Virus record (IMG/VR): IMGVR_UViG_3300025543_000193 | Location: 1-25,116 of that record | DNA length: 25,116 bases | Direction: 5' to 3' (one strand) | DNA from: a virus | Part shown: piece after piece, positions 1-8,319 of the stretch | How positions within the stretch are numbered: the stretch's first letter is position 1 | Layout of the letters: each line of letters opens with the position of its first letter | Notes under the pieces: generated by a model | Database searches by the model: none | Seen by the model: only the letters and a program-made list of their open reading frames with translations | What the model was told of the DNA's origin: nothing | Position numbers and translations under genes: made by a program

Positions 1-627
1 ACTACTGATACACCGACTAATAATTTTGCAACATTAAATCCTTTAATATTAACTGCATCATATACTTTTTCAGAAGGTAATTGCAAATTAGTTACTAGTG
101 GAAGTGATTCAACAGGTGGTGGAATAGGTACTATAGGAGTTTCACAAGGTAAATGGTTTTGGGAACTTAAATTATTAAGTGGTAACATGGGTAATCACAC
201 ACATGGAATTATAAGTGAATTTACAAATACAAATCAATCAGCTTTGCAAAATAAAGTAGGTGTTACTCAATTTAGAAATGATGATGGTGGAGAAATGGTT
301 AAAGATGGAACACAAACAAGTGCTGACTATGGAACTTTTTCTACAGGAGATATTATGGGTGTTGCTTTAAATGCAGACGATAATCAAATTTCTATATATA
401 AAAATGGAAGTGTAATAGTTTCTAATTTTACTATAAGTACAACAAGAGGAATTTTATTTCCATTGATTTGTATGGGTATAAACTGTGAAACACAATGTAA
501 CTTCGGCAACGCACCTTACGCAATCTCATCAGGCAACACAGATGGTAATGGCTATGGAAACTTTGAGTATGCAGTTCCTAGTGGATATTATGCACTTAAC
601 ACAAAAAACCTAGCGGAGTATGGATAA
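1..627 (+). CDS. SPRY-domain tail/fibre-type protein, 5' truncated
   Basis: The reading frame is open from the first base, so the gene begins upstream; the ATG at 187 is internal and not the start. The visible 208 residues open with DTPTNNFATLNPL and continue to GKWFWELKLLSG, a combination I recognise from SPRY/B30.2-like domains in marine phage proteins. The later segment GVALNADDNQISIYKNGS is the usual SPRY core strand pair (an aqueous-solution-like VALD..N.IYKNG motif). SPRY is a beta-sandwich binding fold, so a role in surface or receptor recognition on the tail is inferred. The stop overlaps the next ATG (TAATG), which couples it to the DUF7483-like gene. No catalytic residues are apparent. 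Confidence 0.8.
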   Translation, partial: TTDTPTNNFATLNPLILTASYTFSEGNCKLVTSGSDSTGGGIGTIGVSQGKWFWELKLLSGNMGNHTHGIISEFTNTNQSALQNKVGVTQFRNDDGGEMVKDGTQTSADYGTFSTGDIMGVALNADDNQISIYKNGSVIVSNFTISTTRGILFPLICMGINCETQCNFGNAPYAISSGNTDGNGYGNFEYAVPSGYYALNTKNLAEYG

Positions 628-1679
628 TGAGTTATACAAATGGATTAGACAAACCATCAGATTATTTTAATACCGTTCTTTATACAGGTAATGGAACACT
701 TGGTCATGCAATTACAGGTGTCGGACATAAACCTGATTTTGTTTGGATAAAAAATAGAGGTTCTGCTAATGGTCATGTTTTACATGATGTAATTAGAGGA
801 GTTACTAAAAATATAGAAACAAGTTCTGCTGCGGCAGAAAATACACTTGACCCACTTAGTAGTTTTGACAGTGATGGATTTACATTAAATGGAACTGGTG
901 GTGGAATAAATGGAAATACAGAAACATACGCATCATGGAATTGGAAAGCTGGAGGAACAGCAGTATCTAATACTGATGGAAGTATAACCTCAACTGTTAG
1001 TGCTAATACTACAAGTGGATTTAGTATTGTGTCTTATACAGGTAATTCTACATCTGGTGCTACAGTTGGTCATGGATTATCAAGTGCTTTAGGTATGCTT
1101 ATAGTAAAAAATAGAAGTGAAGCTAAAAATTGGTGTGTTTTTCATCAATCAAATGGTGGTACAAAAAATCTTTCTTTAAATACTACTGATGCAGTTGAGG
1201 TTAATGCTACAAGATGGAATAATACTGCACCAACATCTTCTGTTTTTACATTAGGTAATTCAACTCCTGTAAATAATAATGGTATTACTTACATAGCTTA
1301 CTGCTTCGCAGAGAAACAAGGCTACTCAAAATTTGGAAGCTACACAGGAAATGGTCAAGATACACCAAATGGTGTTTTTACCTATCTTGGTTTTACTCCA
1401 GCATTCATACTTATAAAAGCTACAGATATTAACTCATGGGTTATGGTGGATAATAAGCGTCCAGCAGATTCAAACCCAGTAGATAGTAGTTTAGCAGCAG
1501 ATTCTACTGCAACAGAAACCACAGGCGATATTAACACAACTTTTGATTTTTTATCAAATGGATTTCGTACAAATGGAAATAGTGGAAATAATAATAGTTC
1601 AGGTCAAGAATATATCTACATGGCATTTGCTGAAAATCCATTCGTTTCATCATCTGGTGTACCAGCTACTGCGAGATAA
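627..1679 (+). CDS. Triple-repeat fibre-like protein (DUF7483-like units)
   Basis: A 350-aa protein made of three diverged copies of one unit, starting near Tyr19, Tyr137 and Tyr239, each opening with YTGNG or YTGNS followed by a hydrophobic stretch of the type GHKPDFVWIKNR, LGMLIVKNRSE or TPAFILIKA. Each unit ends in a G-x-TYIAYCFAE-like or YIYMAFAENP segment. This pattern matches the DUF7483 type repeats often found beside SPRY proteins in marine phages. The composition is rich in Asn, Thr, Ser and Gly, as is typical of extracellular beta-rich fibre proteins. It starts on the overlapping TAATG of the previous gene. A role in host attachment is inferred from the position and repeat architecture; no enzyme motif is visible. 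Confidence 0.75.
   Translation: MSYTNGLDKPSDYFNTVLYTGNGTLGHAITGVGHKPDFVWIKNRGSANGHVLHDVIRGVTKNIETSSAAAENTLDPLSSFDSDGFTLNGTGGGINGNTETYASWNWKAGGTAVSNTDGSITSTVSANTTSGFSIVSYTGNSTSGATVGHGLSSALGMLIVKNRSEAKNWCVFHQSNGGTKNLSLNTTDAVEVNATRWNNTAPTSSVFTLGNSTPVNNNGITYIAYCFAEKQGYSKFGSYTGNGQDTPNGVFTYLGFTPAFILIKATDINSWVMVDNKRPADSNPVDSSLAADSTATETTGDINTTFDFLSNGFRTNGNSGNNNSSGQEYIYMAFAENPFVSSSGVPATAR
681..1640 (+). repeat. Three degenerate in-frame repeat units
   Basis: Units begin at about 681, 1035 and 1341, each with a TATACAGG or TACACAGG start that encodes YTG(N). Spacing is about 354 and 306 bases. The repeats are clearer in protein than in DNA, so the duplication is old. Confidence 0.65.
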
Positions 1680-1719
1680 GAAATCTTGCTATAACACATA
1701 ATCTGGTATATTTTAAAGT

Positions 1720-3699
1720 ATGCTACAAAAAATTCAATTTGCACCCGGCTTTAACAAGCAACAGACAGAATCTGGAGCTGAAGGTCAATGGATAGATGGC
1801 GATAATATTCGTTTTAGATATGGACAACCTGAAAAAATAGGCGGTTGGCAAGAGTTAATATCTAATACTATTGCAGGTCCTGTAAGAGAACAATTAACTT
1901 GGACAGATTTACAAGGTAGAAAATACGCAGCATTAGGAACTTCTAAAGTTCTTCTTATTTATTATGAAGGAACTCTTTATGATATTACTCCATTAGATAC
2001 AGATAGAGCAATTACTGGAGCAACTTTTGATACTACAGATACTTCAACAACTGTAACCGTTAACAAATCTTCTCATGGATTTGAAGTTGGAGAATATATA
2101 AAATTTAGCACAGTAACAGCTCCTCCGGGATCCGGATACATATCAACAGATTTTACAGATGATTTATTTGAAATTATATCAAAACCAAATGATGATTCTT
2201 TTACTATTACTATGGCAACTGCTGCAACAGGAACAACGTCTGCTGCAGGTAGTGCTACTATTACACCTTATATAACTATAGGTCCTACTTTCCAAACTTC
2301 AGCTTATGGTTGGGGTACAGGTGTTTGGGGATCAACTCCAACTGGAACAGGATGGGGAGAAGAAACAACTGCTACAACTGTAACACTAGCTCCAGGTTCT
2401 TGGTCATTAGATAACTTTGGACAAATATTAGTTGCAACAGTTAAGAATGGTAAAACTTATACTTGGGATCCAAGCACACTTCCAGATCGTTTTGCAGTTA
2501 GAGCAGCTGTTATGACCGGTGCACCAACAGCATCTATTTTGACTTTAGTATCAGATAGAGATAGACACTTATTTCATATTGGAACAGAAACAACTATTGG
2601 AGATCCAAGTACTCAAGATCCAATGTTTATAAGATTTTCAAACCAAGAAGATTATAATACATATCAACCCACTGCAACCAATACGGCCGGTACTTTTAGA
2701 CTAGATACTGGTAATGAAATTATTGGAGCGGTACAAGGTAAAGATTATATTTTAATATTAACGGATCAAGCAGCTTATACAATTCAGTTTGTGGGTCCAC
2801 CTTTTACTTTTTCTGTTAGACAAGTAGGTACAAACTGTGGAGCTCTAGGTCAACACTGTATGGTCTATGCACAAGGTGCAGTATTTTGGATGGGATTTGG
2901 TGGTGGATTCTTTATGTTTGATGGAACCGTTAAACAATTAGGGTCTTTAGTTGAAGACTTTGTATTTACAGTTCAAGGTGATGGTCTTGGTATTAATTAC
3001 GATGCCAGTCAAATAACTTATGCAGCTCACAACTCATTATATAATGAAGTTGTCTGGTATTATGCAACAGCAGATTCAACTCAAATTAATAGAAATGTAG
3101 TTTATAATTTTGTAGATAAAACTTGGACAACAGGATCTTTATCTAGAACAACTTATCAAGATGCACATACTTACGGATTACCTTATGCAACAGAATATAA
3201 TTTAACAGGAGTTCCAACTTTCCCAGTGATTAATGGAGCAACGAGCAACTACGGATCTAGTCAATATTGGGCCCATGAAACAGGGGTTAACGAAGTGTCT
3301 TATAATGGAACTACAAGTGCTATTACTTCTTACATTCAATCTGGAGATTATGATATTACTGCAACAAGAACTATGCAAGGGCAATCAACTGGAATAGGAG
3401 ATTTAAGAGGTGATGGTGAGAATATTATGAGAGTATCAAGATTTATACCTGACTTTAAAAACTTAAGTGGCAATGCAAAAATTACATTATTCTTTAGTAA
3501 CTATCCTGCAGATACAGCGCAAAGTAGTTCTTTAGCTCCTTTGATCACTGGACCATTTACAATTACAACAAGCACTGATAAAGTAAATACTAGAGTTAGA
3601 GGAAGACTTGTGAGTTTAAAAATTGAAAATGATGCAATAGGTGAAACTTGGAGATATGGTACATTAAGATTAGATATTAGTGCGGGAGGAAGAAGATAA
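1720..3699 (+). CDS. P22 gp10-like tail hub / 'stabilisation' protein
   Basis: A 659-aa protein. The N-terminus (FAPGFNKQ, then GAEGQWIDGDNIRFRYGQPEKIGGW) is the characteristic opening of the phage stabilisation family related to P22 gp10, which closes the portal channel and connects to the tail. P22 gp10 is shorter (about 470 aa). The extra length here includes an early Thr/Ser-rich insertion around residues 105-200 with a GFEVGEYIKF-type strand motif. The rest is beta-rich, with propeller-like segments such as KDYILILTDQAAYTIQFVG and GAVFWMGFGGGFFMFDG. It follows a 40-base gap after the fibre gene, the largest gap in this part of the block. The structural role is well supported by family resemblance; the exact place in the virion is inferred. 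Confidence 0.8.
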   Translation: MLQKIQFAPGFNKQQTESGAEGQWIDGDNIRFRYGQPEKIGGWQELISNTIAGPVREQLTWTDLQGRKYAALGTSKVLLIYYEGTLYDITPLDTDRAITGATFDTTDTSTTVTVNKSSHGFEVGEYIKFSTVTAPPGSGYISTDFTDDLFEIISKPNDDSFTITMATAATGTTSAAGSATITPYITIGPTFQTSAYGWGTGVWGSTPTGTGWGEETTATTVTLAPGSWSLDNFGQILVATVKNGKTYTWDPSTLPDRFAVRAAVMTGAPTASILTLVSDRDRHLFHIGTETTIGDPSTQDPMFIRFSNQEDYNTYQPTATNTAGTFRLDTGNEIIGAVQGKDYILILTDQAAYTIQFVGPPFTFSVRQVGTNCGALGQHCMVYAQGAVFWMGFGGGFFMFDGTVKQLGSLVEDFVFTVQGDGLGINYDASQITYAAHNSLYNEVVWYYATADSTQINRNVVYNFVDKTWTTGSLSRTTYQDAHTYGLPYATEYNLTGVPTFPVINGATSNYGSSQYWAHETGVNEVSYNGTTSAITSYIQSGDYDITATRTMQGQSTGIGDLRGDGENIMRVSRFIPDFKNLSGNAKITLFFSNYPADTAQSSSLAPLITGPFTITTSTDKVNTRVRGRLVSLKIENDAIGETWRYGTLRLDISAGGRR

Positions 3700-3875
3700 T
3701 GGCAAAAATTACAGCATACATACCAGAACCAGTTGAAGAATATAAAGTTGAAAACCAAAGACAGATTATTGAAGCGGCAGTTACAATTAAAGACCAACTT
3801 AATTTTGGTTATCAAGAAGATTTAAAACAAGAGATTGAAAGATTTACTTGGTTTAATATGAGGTTTGGTTGCTAA
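3699..3875 (+). CDS. Small conserved phage protein (58 aa)
   Basis: Start and stop both sit on TAATG overlaps with the genes on either side, and the frame fills the gap exactly. The product begins MAKITAYIPEPVEEY and contains VENQRQIIEAAVTIKDQLNF, predicted to be one amphipathic helix, and ends with FTWFNMRFGC. The ENQRQI-x(n)-QLNF pattern recalls small proteins found just after the gp10-like gene in marine podoviruses. It may be a minor tail or assembly component; the function is unknown. Confidence 0.75.
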   Translation: MAKITAYIPEPVEEYKVENQRQIIEAAVTIKDQLNFGYQEDLKQEIERFTWFNMRFGC

Positions 3876-4657
3876 TGAGCTCATGTAATAATGTAAATAC
3901 AACAGGTGGAACTAGTCCAGGTACTAGTGATATAGATTTTTTTCTTGCAGTTGCTAAAGGAGATTTTACAGGTTACACAAATGTTTCTAAGTTCGGATCT
4001 AATCCAAATATTAAATCATCAGGGTTTGAAACTATTTGGGATGGAAGTAATTTATATCCATGGCCAACAGCTGCTGATACTTTAGATGTTGTAAGTAATG
4101 ATGCAAATGATGATGATGGAAGCACGGGTGCTAGAACTATTGAGATACAAGGATTAGATTCTTCTTGGAATTTATTAACTGAAACGGTTACTATGAATGG
4201 TACAACTACTGTTACAACTTCAGGAAACTTTTTAAGAGTATTTAGAGCAAGAGTAGTTACAGCAGGATCAAGTGAAACTAATGAAGGAACAATCACTATG
4301 AATCACACAACTTCTGGGGATTTACTTGCACAAATTAGTTTTGATACTATTGGACAAGGTCAAACATTAATGGCTTTGTATACAATACCTGCAGGTAAAA
4401 CAGGATACATTATAAATGTAAACTTTTCATCTGCAAAAGATAGTGAGCATACATTTAGATTAATGACTAGAGATAACACTGTAACTGATGCTGCATGGAA
4501 CGCTAAAGAATACGCATCAGCTAGAGGTGGATTTAATGATTGGAGAAAATTTGCAATTAATAAAGTAACAGAAAAAACTGATATAGATTTTCAAGCAATC
4601 GCAAGTAATGCATCAGCATGCGCTGGAGGATTTGAGTTAATACTCATAGATAACTAA
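3875..4657 (+). CDS. Putative virion structural protein, beta-rich
   Basis: A 260-aa protein. I choose ATG 3875, which overlaps the preceding TAA, rather than the TTG six bases upstream, because this one-base overlap is the rule in this block. The N-terminal half carries FFLAVAKGDFTGYTNVSKFGSNPNI followed by ETIWDGSNLYPWP, a signature I associate with uncharacterised structural proteins of marine phages. The middle is a run of Thr/Val strands (LTETVTMNGTTTVTTSGNFLRVFRARVV) and the C-terminal half looks like a second beta domain. No catalytic motif is visible. A tail, collar or head-decoration role is inferred from position between the gp10-like gene and small structural genes. Confidence 0.65.
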   Translation: MSSCNNVNTTGGTSPGTSDIDFFLAVAKGDFTGYTNVSKFGSNPNIKSSGFETIWDGSNLYPWPTAADTLDVVSNDANDDDGSTGARTIEIQGLDSSWNLLTETVTMNGTTTVTTSGNFLRVFRARVVTAGSSETNEGTITMNHTTSGDLLAQISFDTIGQGQTLMALYTIPAGKTGYIINVNFSSAKDSEHTFRLMTRDNTVTDAAWNAKEYASARGGFNDWRKFAINKVTEKTDIDFQAIASNASACAGGFELILIDN

Positions 4658-4995
4658 TGGCTAATTTTTATAAAAACGCATTCTATGATCCTAGCACAAC
4701 CGATGTTGTGACTTTATATACGTGTCCCAATAATGCAAATGCAATTGTTCAAAATATACAAGTAACTAATGAGTCAGGTAGTAAAATAGTTAAAGCTTCT
4801 GTTTATGACTCAAATGTAACAACTGTTTTCCAAGTAGCTTATGCTAGTATCACTGGCCCCACTATTTGTAATTTAGCTAAAGGACCAATTATCCTTGAAG
4901 AAAACGACACCATAAGACTTGAATCTTCTGACGTTTCTGATATAAGTGCCACACTATCTATATTAGAAATAAGTAGAGAAGATCAGAATGGATGA
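4657..4995 (+). CDS. Small putative structural protein (112 aa)
   Basis: Starts on the TAATG of the preceding gene. The 112 residues are almost all beta-strand type: DVVTLYTCPNNANAIVQNIQVTNE, then KASVYDSN and LEENDTIRLESSDVSDISATLSILEIS. This resembles small beta-sandwich phage proteins often encoded after the preceding structural protein. The function is unknown; a minor virion or decoration protein is the most economical reading. Confidence 0.6.
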   Translation: MANFYKNAFYDPSTTDVVTLYTCPNNANAIVQNIQVTNESGSKIVKASVYDSNVTTVFQVAYASITGPTICNLAKGPIILEENDTIRLESSDVSDISATLSILEISREDQNG

Positions 4996-5176
4996 ACCAG
5001 TTAAAATAGAAACGACAACAAAACACACTTTTAGAAGTAAGTCTACAAATAAGACTTATGAAACTAAAGAAGAGTTTTTAAAGAATCATGCTGAAGATGA
5101 TTTAGCAGTTGATACAGCAGTTACAGTTACCAATAAAGGATTAAACCTACTACAGAAAGTGATGAATCAAAAATAA
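4988..5176 (+). CDS. Hypothetical 62-aa protein
   Basis: Overlaps the end of the preceding gene by eight bases and ends on a TAATG shared with the glycosyltransferase gene. The product is charged (MDEPVKIETTTKHTFRSKS..., then EEFLKNHAEDD) and ends with a short helix GLNLLQKVMNQK. The part KTYETKEEFLKNH has the look of a small 'K.Y.t.eEf' accessory fold, but I do not recognise a family. It is accepted as real because it fills the gap between genes and keeps the coupling pattern. Confidence 0.55.
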   Translation: MDEPVKIETTTKHTFRSKSTNKTYETKEEFLKNHAEDDLAVDTAVTVTNKGLNLLQKVMNQK

Positions 5177-6114
5177 TGATAAACCAAAATCCTAGAGGCG
5201 GAACAGAGCTTCAATTTGAATATTTAAGAAAAAACGTTGATTCTAAATTATTAAATCAAGTACAAATATGTACATCTGTACCTGAATCTATTCCACTATC
5301 AAAAGATAAAATAAATATACTTTGGCAAAAGAATTCATATGATCAACCGAATCTGGCTCCATGGTTCAAAGATAAATCTAATCATAAAAAATATGATTGG
5401 TATGTATTTAATTCTAATTGGAATTTTGAAAAATTTAGAATGATGTTTGATATACCACTAGAGAGATCTTTGGTAATTAAAAATGCTGTAGATACTATTG
5501 AACCTACTCCAACTACATATAAAAAAGGTGATCCTATAAAAATTATACATCACTGTACACCTTGGAGAGGTTTATCTGTATTACTAGGTGCAATGCAACT
5601 TGTTAAGAATCCATTAATAAGTTTAGATGTTTATTCATCGACAGAAGTATATGGTAAAAATTTTCATAAAAAAACAGATGTTATATACAAAGATCTTTAT
5701 GATCAAGCAAGACAACTCCCTAATGTAAATTATATTGGTTACAAACCAAATGAATACATTAAACAACATTTAAAAGATTATAGACTATTTGTGTATCCTA
5801 GTATTTGGGAAGAAACATTTTGTATATCTTTAATTGAAGCAATGGCTGCAGGGTTATATTGTGTAACAACTAATTATGGTGCGCTGTTTGAAACCGGAGC
5901 CGAGTTTCCAATGTACATTCCATACTCTAATAATTATGAATCTTTAGCTAGAAAATTTGCACAAGGTATAGAAGTCGCTGCACAATCGCTAGAGGCACCA
6001 GGCATCCAGGATCATTTAAAAATGCAAAGAGATTACGTTAATAGATTCTACAATTGGAATGTTAAATCAATAAGTTGGACTAGATTTTTACAAGGAGCAA
6101 TCAATGCAAAATAA
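5176..6114 (+). CDS. Glycosyltransferase, GT4-like (GT-B fold)
   Basis: A 312-aa protein. The C-terminal domain carries the GT4 nucleotide-sugar region: NYIGYKPNEYIKQHLKDYRLFVYPSIWEETFCISLIEAMAAG, with the EX7E pair at Glu213 and Glu221 and a downstream VTTNYGALFETG. The start of the donor domain is KIIHHCTPWRGLSVLLGAMQLV. The N-terminal domain opens almost directly at the NPRGGTE glycine motif, so the usual first beta-strand before it is missing or very short. The start is the TAATG overlap; no strong Shine-Dalgarno is seen. GT4 enzymes transfer activated sugars with retention of configuration; acceptor and sugar cannot be read. Position within the virion block suggests modification of virion proteins or of the host envelope. 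Confidence 0.85.
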   Translation: MINQNPRGGTELQFEYLRKNVDSKLLNQVQICTSVPESIPLSKDKINILWQKNSYDQPNLAPWFKDKSNHKKYDWYVFNSNWNFEKFRMMFDIPLERSLVIKNAVDTIEPTPTTYKKGDPIKIIHHCTPWRGLSVLLGAMQLVKNPLISLDVYSSTEVYGKNFHKKTDVIYKDLYDQARQLPNVNYIGYKPNEYIKQHLKDYRLFVYPSIWEETFCISLIEAMAAGLYCVTTNYGALFETGAEFPMYIPYSNNYESLARKFAQGIEVAAQSLEAPGIQDHLKMQRDYVNRFYNWNVKSISWTRFLQGAINAK

Positions 6115-7000
6115 TGAACCTATTTGGTTTAATGACAATAAAAAAATAAACGCTAATAAAGATACTTATCAAACAGAAAAATTAGAAAGAGTAGATTCTA
6201 AAAGTGGATTAGAATCATCTATTAAAATAATGGTATGTACTCCATGTCATAGTGAAGTATCTATGCATTACACTCAAGCAGTTTTAAAGTTTCAACAAGA
6301 ATGTATGAAACGAAATATATTAGTTAGTTTTAGTTTATTAAAATCATCATTGGTTACACAAGGTAGAAACTTATGTGTAGCTGAGTTTTTAAATCATAAA
6401 GATAAATACGATTATTTACTATTTATAGATTCTGATATTTCTTTTAAAAGTGAGACTATATTTAAAATGATTGATGCAGATAAAGATATTATTGCATGTC
6501 CATATCCAATGAAGATGTTTGAAACAGAAAAGATGTGGAAGAAAATAAAGGAAACCGACATGGTTAAATCAGAAAAAGATTTGTTATCTTCAGGGTATAT
6601 GTATCCAATTAAAATTGGTGAAAATAAACTTATAGTAGATAAAGGAGTTATGGAAGTAACTCATGCTCCAACAGGATGTATGTTAATTAAAAGAAATGTA
6701 ATAGATAAATTGATAGCAAAACATCCTGAATTAGAGATATATCAACCCACTGTTATTAATGGTAAAGAGACTAAAAAAGAAAACTTTTATAACTTATTTG
6801 ATACATTACATGATCCAGAAACTAAACGATACTTTGGAGAAGACTTTGGATTCTGTCAAAGATGGACTGATATTGGTGGTAAAGTATATGTATATGTAAT
6901 GGACCATATATCTCACATTGGAGATCATGAGTATTGTGGTAGATTTTACGATATGTTGACTGGCTTAAAACGTGTTGACGTTGACAAGAAAATCAAATAA
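6104..7000 (+). CDS. Glycosyltransferase, GT-A / GT2-like
   Basis: A 298-aa protein. After a polar 40-residue leader comes KIMVCTPCHSEVSMHYTQAV, then LVTQGRNLCVAEFL, and YDYLLFIDSDISF with the metal-binding DxD at Asp109 and Asp111. Next is IACPYPMK and later a HAPTGCMLIKR loop and EDFGFCQRW, the acidic ED near the acceptor site in GT2-type enzymes. A GGAG sequence at about 6093-6097 lies six bases before the ATG and supports this start, which overlaps the first glycosyltransferase by 11 bases. It is likely to act in the same pathway as its neighbour, for example adding a second sugar; the substrate is unknown. Confidence 0.8.
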   Translation: MQNNEPIWFNDNKKINANKDTYQTEKLERVDSKSGLESSIKIMVCTPCHSEVSMHYTQAVLKFQQECMKRNILVSFSLLKSSLVTQGRNLCVAEFLNHKDKYDYLLFIDSDISFKSETIFKMIDADKDIIACPYPMKMFETEKMWKKIKETDMVKSEKDLLSSGYMYPIKIGENKLIVDKGVMEVTHAPTGCMLIKRNVIDKLIAKHPELEIYQPTVINGKETKKENFYNLFDTLHDPETKRYFGEDFGFCQRWTDIGGKVYVYVMDHISHIGDHEYCGRFYDMLTGLKRVDVDKKIK

Positions 7001-7008
7001 AGTATAGT
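6981..7008 (+). promoter_or_regulatory. Near-consensus sigma70 promoter
   Basis: TTGACA at 6981-6986 and TATAGT at 7003-7008 with a 16-base spacer, 11 of 12 consensus positions. It lies in the last codons of the GT-A gene and just after. The expected start of transcription is about 7015, leaving a leader of roughly 40 bases to the ATG at 7057. It would drive the internal-virion-protein block separately from the tail block. Confidence 0.65.
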
Positions 7009-7056
7009 ATTTACAGGATATCTACGCCTGCTTAACAATATAAGTATATTTAAAAT

Positions 7057-8319
7057 ATGGCAATAAACAGATCATCAATGGAACGTCAATTACGTATGGG
7101 TGGAGGCATTATGAATGCTATGCCTAGACAACAATATGGCTTAGGTAGCTTTGTAAAAAAAGCTGTTAAAGGTGTTACCGGTGCTGTTAAAAAATTTGCT
7201 AAATCAGATTTAGGTAAAGCAGCATTAATAGGAGCAGCTGGTTTTGGAATTCCAGGAACACAATTTGGTGGTTTATTTGGTAGAGCAGGCATTGGTGGAG
7301 CAGCCACAGGTTTATTTGGTAAAGCAGGTATTGGTGCAACACTTAGTGGAATACCAGGGGCCTCAACAGTTTCAAATTTTTTAGGTGGTGAAAAAACATT
7401 AGGTAAAACTTTAGGAGTTATGGCAGGTGGTTCTTTATTAGGTGGTCTTTTAGCAAAAGCAGAAGCAGGTGATGAAGAAGCGGTTGCAGCGACTAGAGAT
7501 GTAAATTCATTAAGAAGTTATTTAGATAGTGGTTATAGAAATTTAGGATATCCAGAAGATGAAATTCCGGCATTAGTTGAACAAGGTGTGTCTGAATATA
7601 GTTCATCTCAAGGAGGTTATGCTAATGGTGGTAGAATTGGTTTTAATAATGGTTCAGAAGATTATGGAAAATTAATTGATGCATATGAAAGAGGTATTGA
7701 TGTAATGCCCGGTGAATCCTTAACAGATTATATTAATAGAATTAGGGAATCGGAAAGAAAAAATTCTGCTATGGGTGGTAGAATGCAATATGGTTTAGGT
7801 AGTTTAGTTAGAGGATCAGGAGTATTTCAACCTGTATCGGCTTCCATGAATGCAGGAGATACACCTGTTATGCCAAGTAGTGGTATGGGGGGAATGCTTT
7901 CTAAATTAATTAATAGTAATCCTGATATTTTTAAAAAATTAAGAAGTAGTAGTTCCAGTAATTTTATTGATGAAAATTTTAATGGTATAGATGATAGACA
8001 AGAAGTAGCTTATGGTGGTAGAATAGGTTATGCTTTTGGTACTCCAGAACAAAATGCTATTCAAGCTTCACAAATGGAAGGTTTACCTTTAAATCAAAAC
8101 CCTGCAGGAGTTACAGAATTAGATCTTAGAGAAACAGGTGGATTTATTCCTCCAGTTGGTGTAAAAGAAAAGGCAGATGACATCCCAGCGATGTTAGCAA
8201 ACAATGAATTCGTATTTACAGCTGATGCGGTAAGAGGAATGGGTGACGGAAACGTTAACAAAGGTGCACAACGTATGTATGATATGATGAAAAAATTAGA
8301 AAAAGGTGGTAGAGTATAA
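7057..8319 (+). CDS. Gly-rich putative virion protein with GGRIGY motifs
   Basis: A 420-aa low-complexity protein. The N-terminus is basic, with RQQYGLGSFVKKAVKGVTGAVKKFAKS and then a Gly/Ala hydrophobic region (about residues 50-135) including a tandem GLFGRAGIG / GLFGKAGIG pair. The middle has repeated GGRIGF, GGRMQYGLG and GGRIGYAFG motifs. The C-terminal 55 residues (VGVKEKADDIPAMLANNEFVFTADAV, then GDGNVNKGAQRMYDMMKKLEKGGRV) are a conserved ending that I recognise from marine-phage structural proteins. The gene opens the block after the 6981 promoter. A virion role is inferred from neighbours and composition: hydrophobic, flexible and without catalytic motifs. The exact location, internal or tail, is unknown. 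Confidence 0.65.
   Translation: MAINRSSMERQLRMGGGIMNAMPRQQYGLGSFVKKAVKGVTGAVKKFAKSDLGKAALIGAAGFGIPGTQFGGLFGRAGIGGAATGLFGKAGIGATLSGIPGASTVSNFLGGEKTLGKTLGVMAGGSLLGGLLAKAEAGDEEAVAATRDVNSLRSYLDSGYRNLGYPEDEIPALVEQGVSEYSSSQGGYANGGRIGFNNGSEDYGKLIDAYERGIDVMPGESLTDYINRIRESERKNSAMGGRMQYGLGSLVRGSGVFQPVSASMNAGDTPVMPSSGMGGMLSKLINSNPDIFKKLRSSSSSNFIDENFNGIDDRQEVAYGGRIGYAFGTPEQNAIQASQMEGLPLNQNPAGVTELDLRETGGFIPPVGVKEKADDIPAMLANNEFVFTADAVRGMGDGNVNKGAQRMYDMMKKLEKGGRV
7132..8319 (+). repeat. Dispersed GGR / QYGLGS motif repeats within one gene
   Basis: The QYGLGS(F/L)V motif occurs at 7132 and again at 7787. GGR motifs occur near 7625, 7774, 8014 and 8307, each coded by ggtggtag(a) followed by an aromatic or hydrophobic pair. 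A tandem GLFGxAGIG pair lies at 7270-7335. These are in-frame motif repeats, not long DNA repeats. Confidence 0.6.

Noticed and set aside
3202-3815. Minus-strand frames within the gp10-like gene and beyond
   Set aside because: They are antisense to strong coding sequence and have random composition.
7014-7030. CAGG...CCTG inverted repeat before the gene at 7057
   Set aside because: Only four pairs with a nine-base loop; it is not convincing as a hairpin or terminator.
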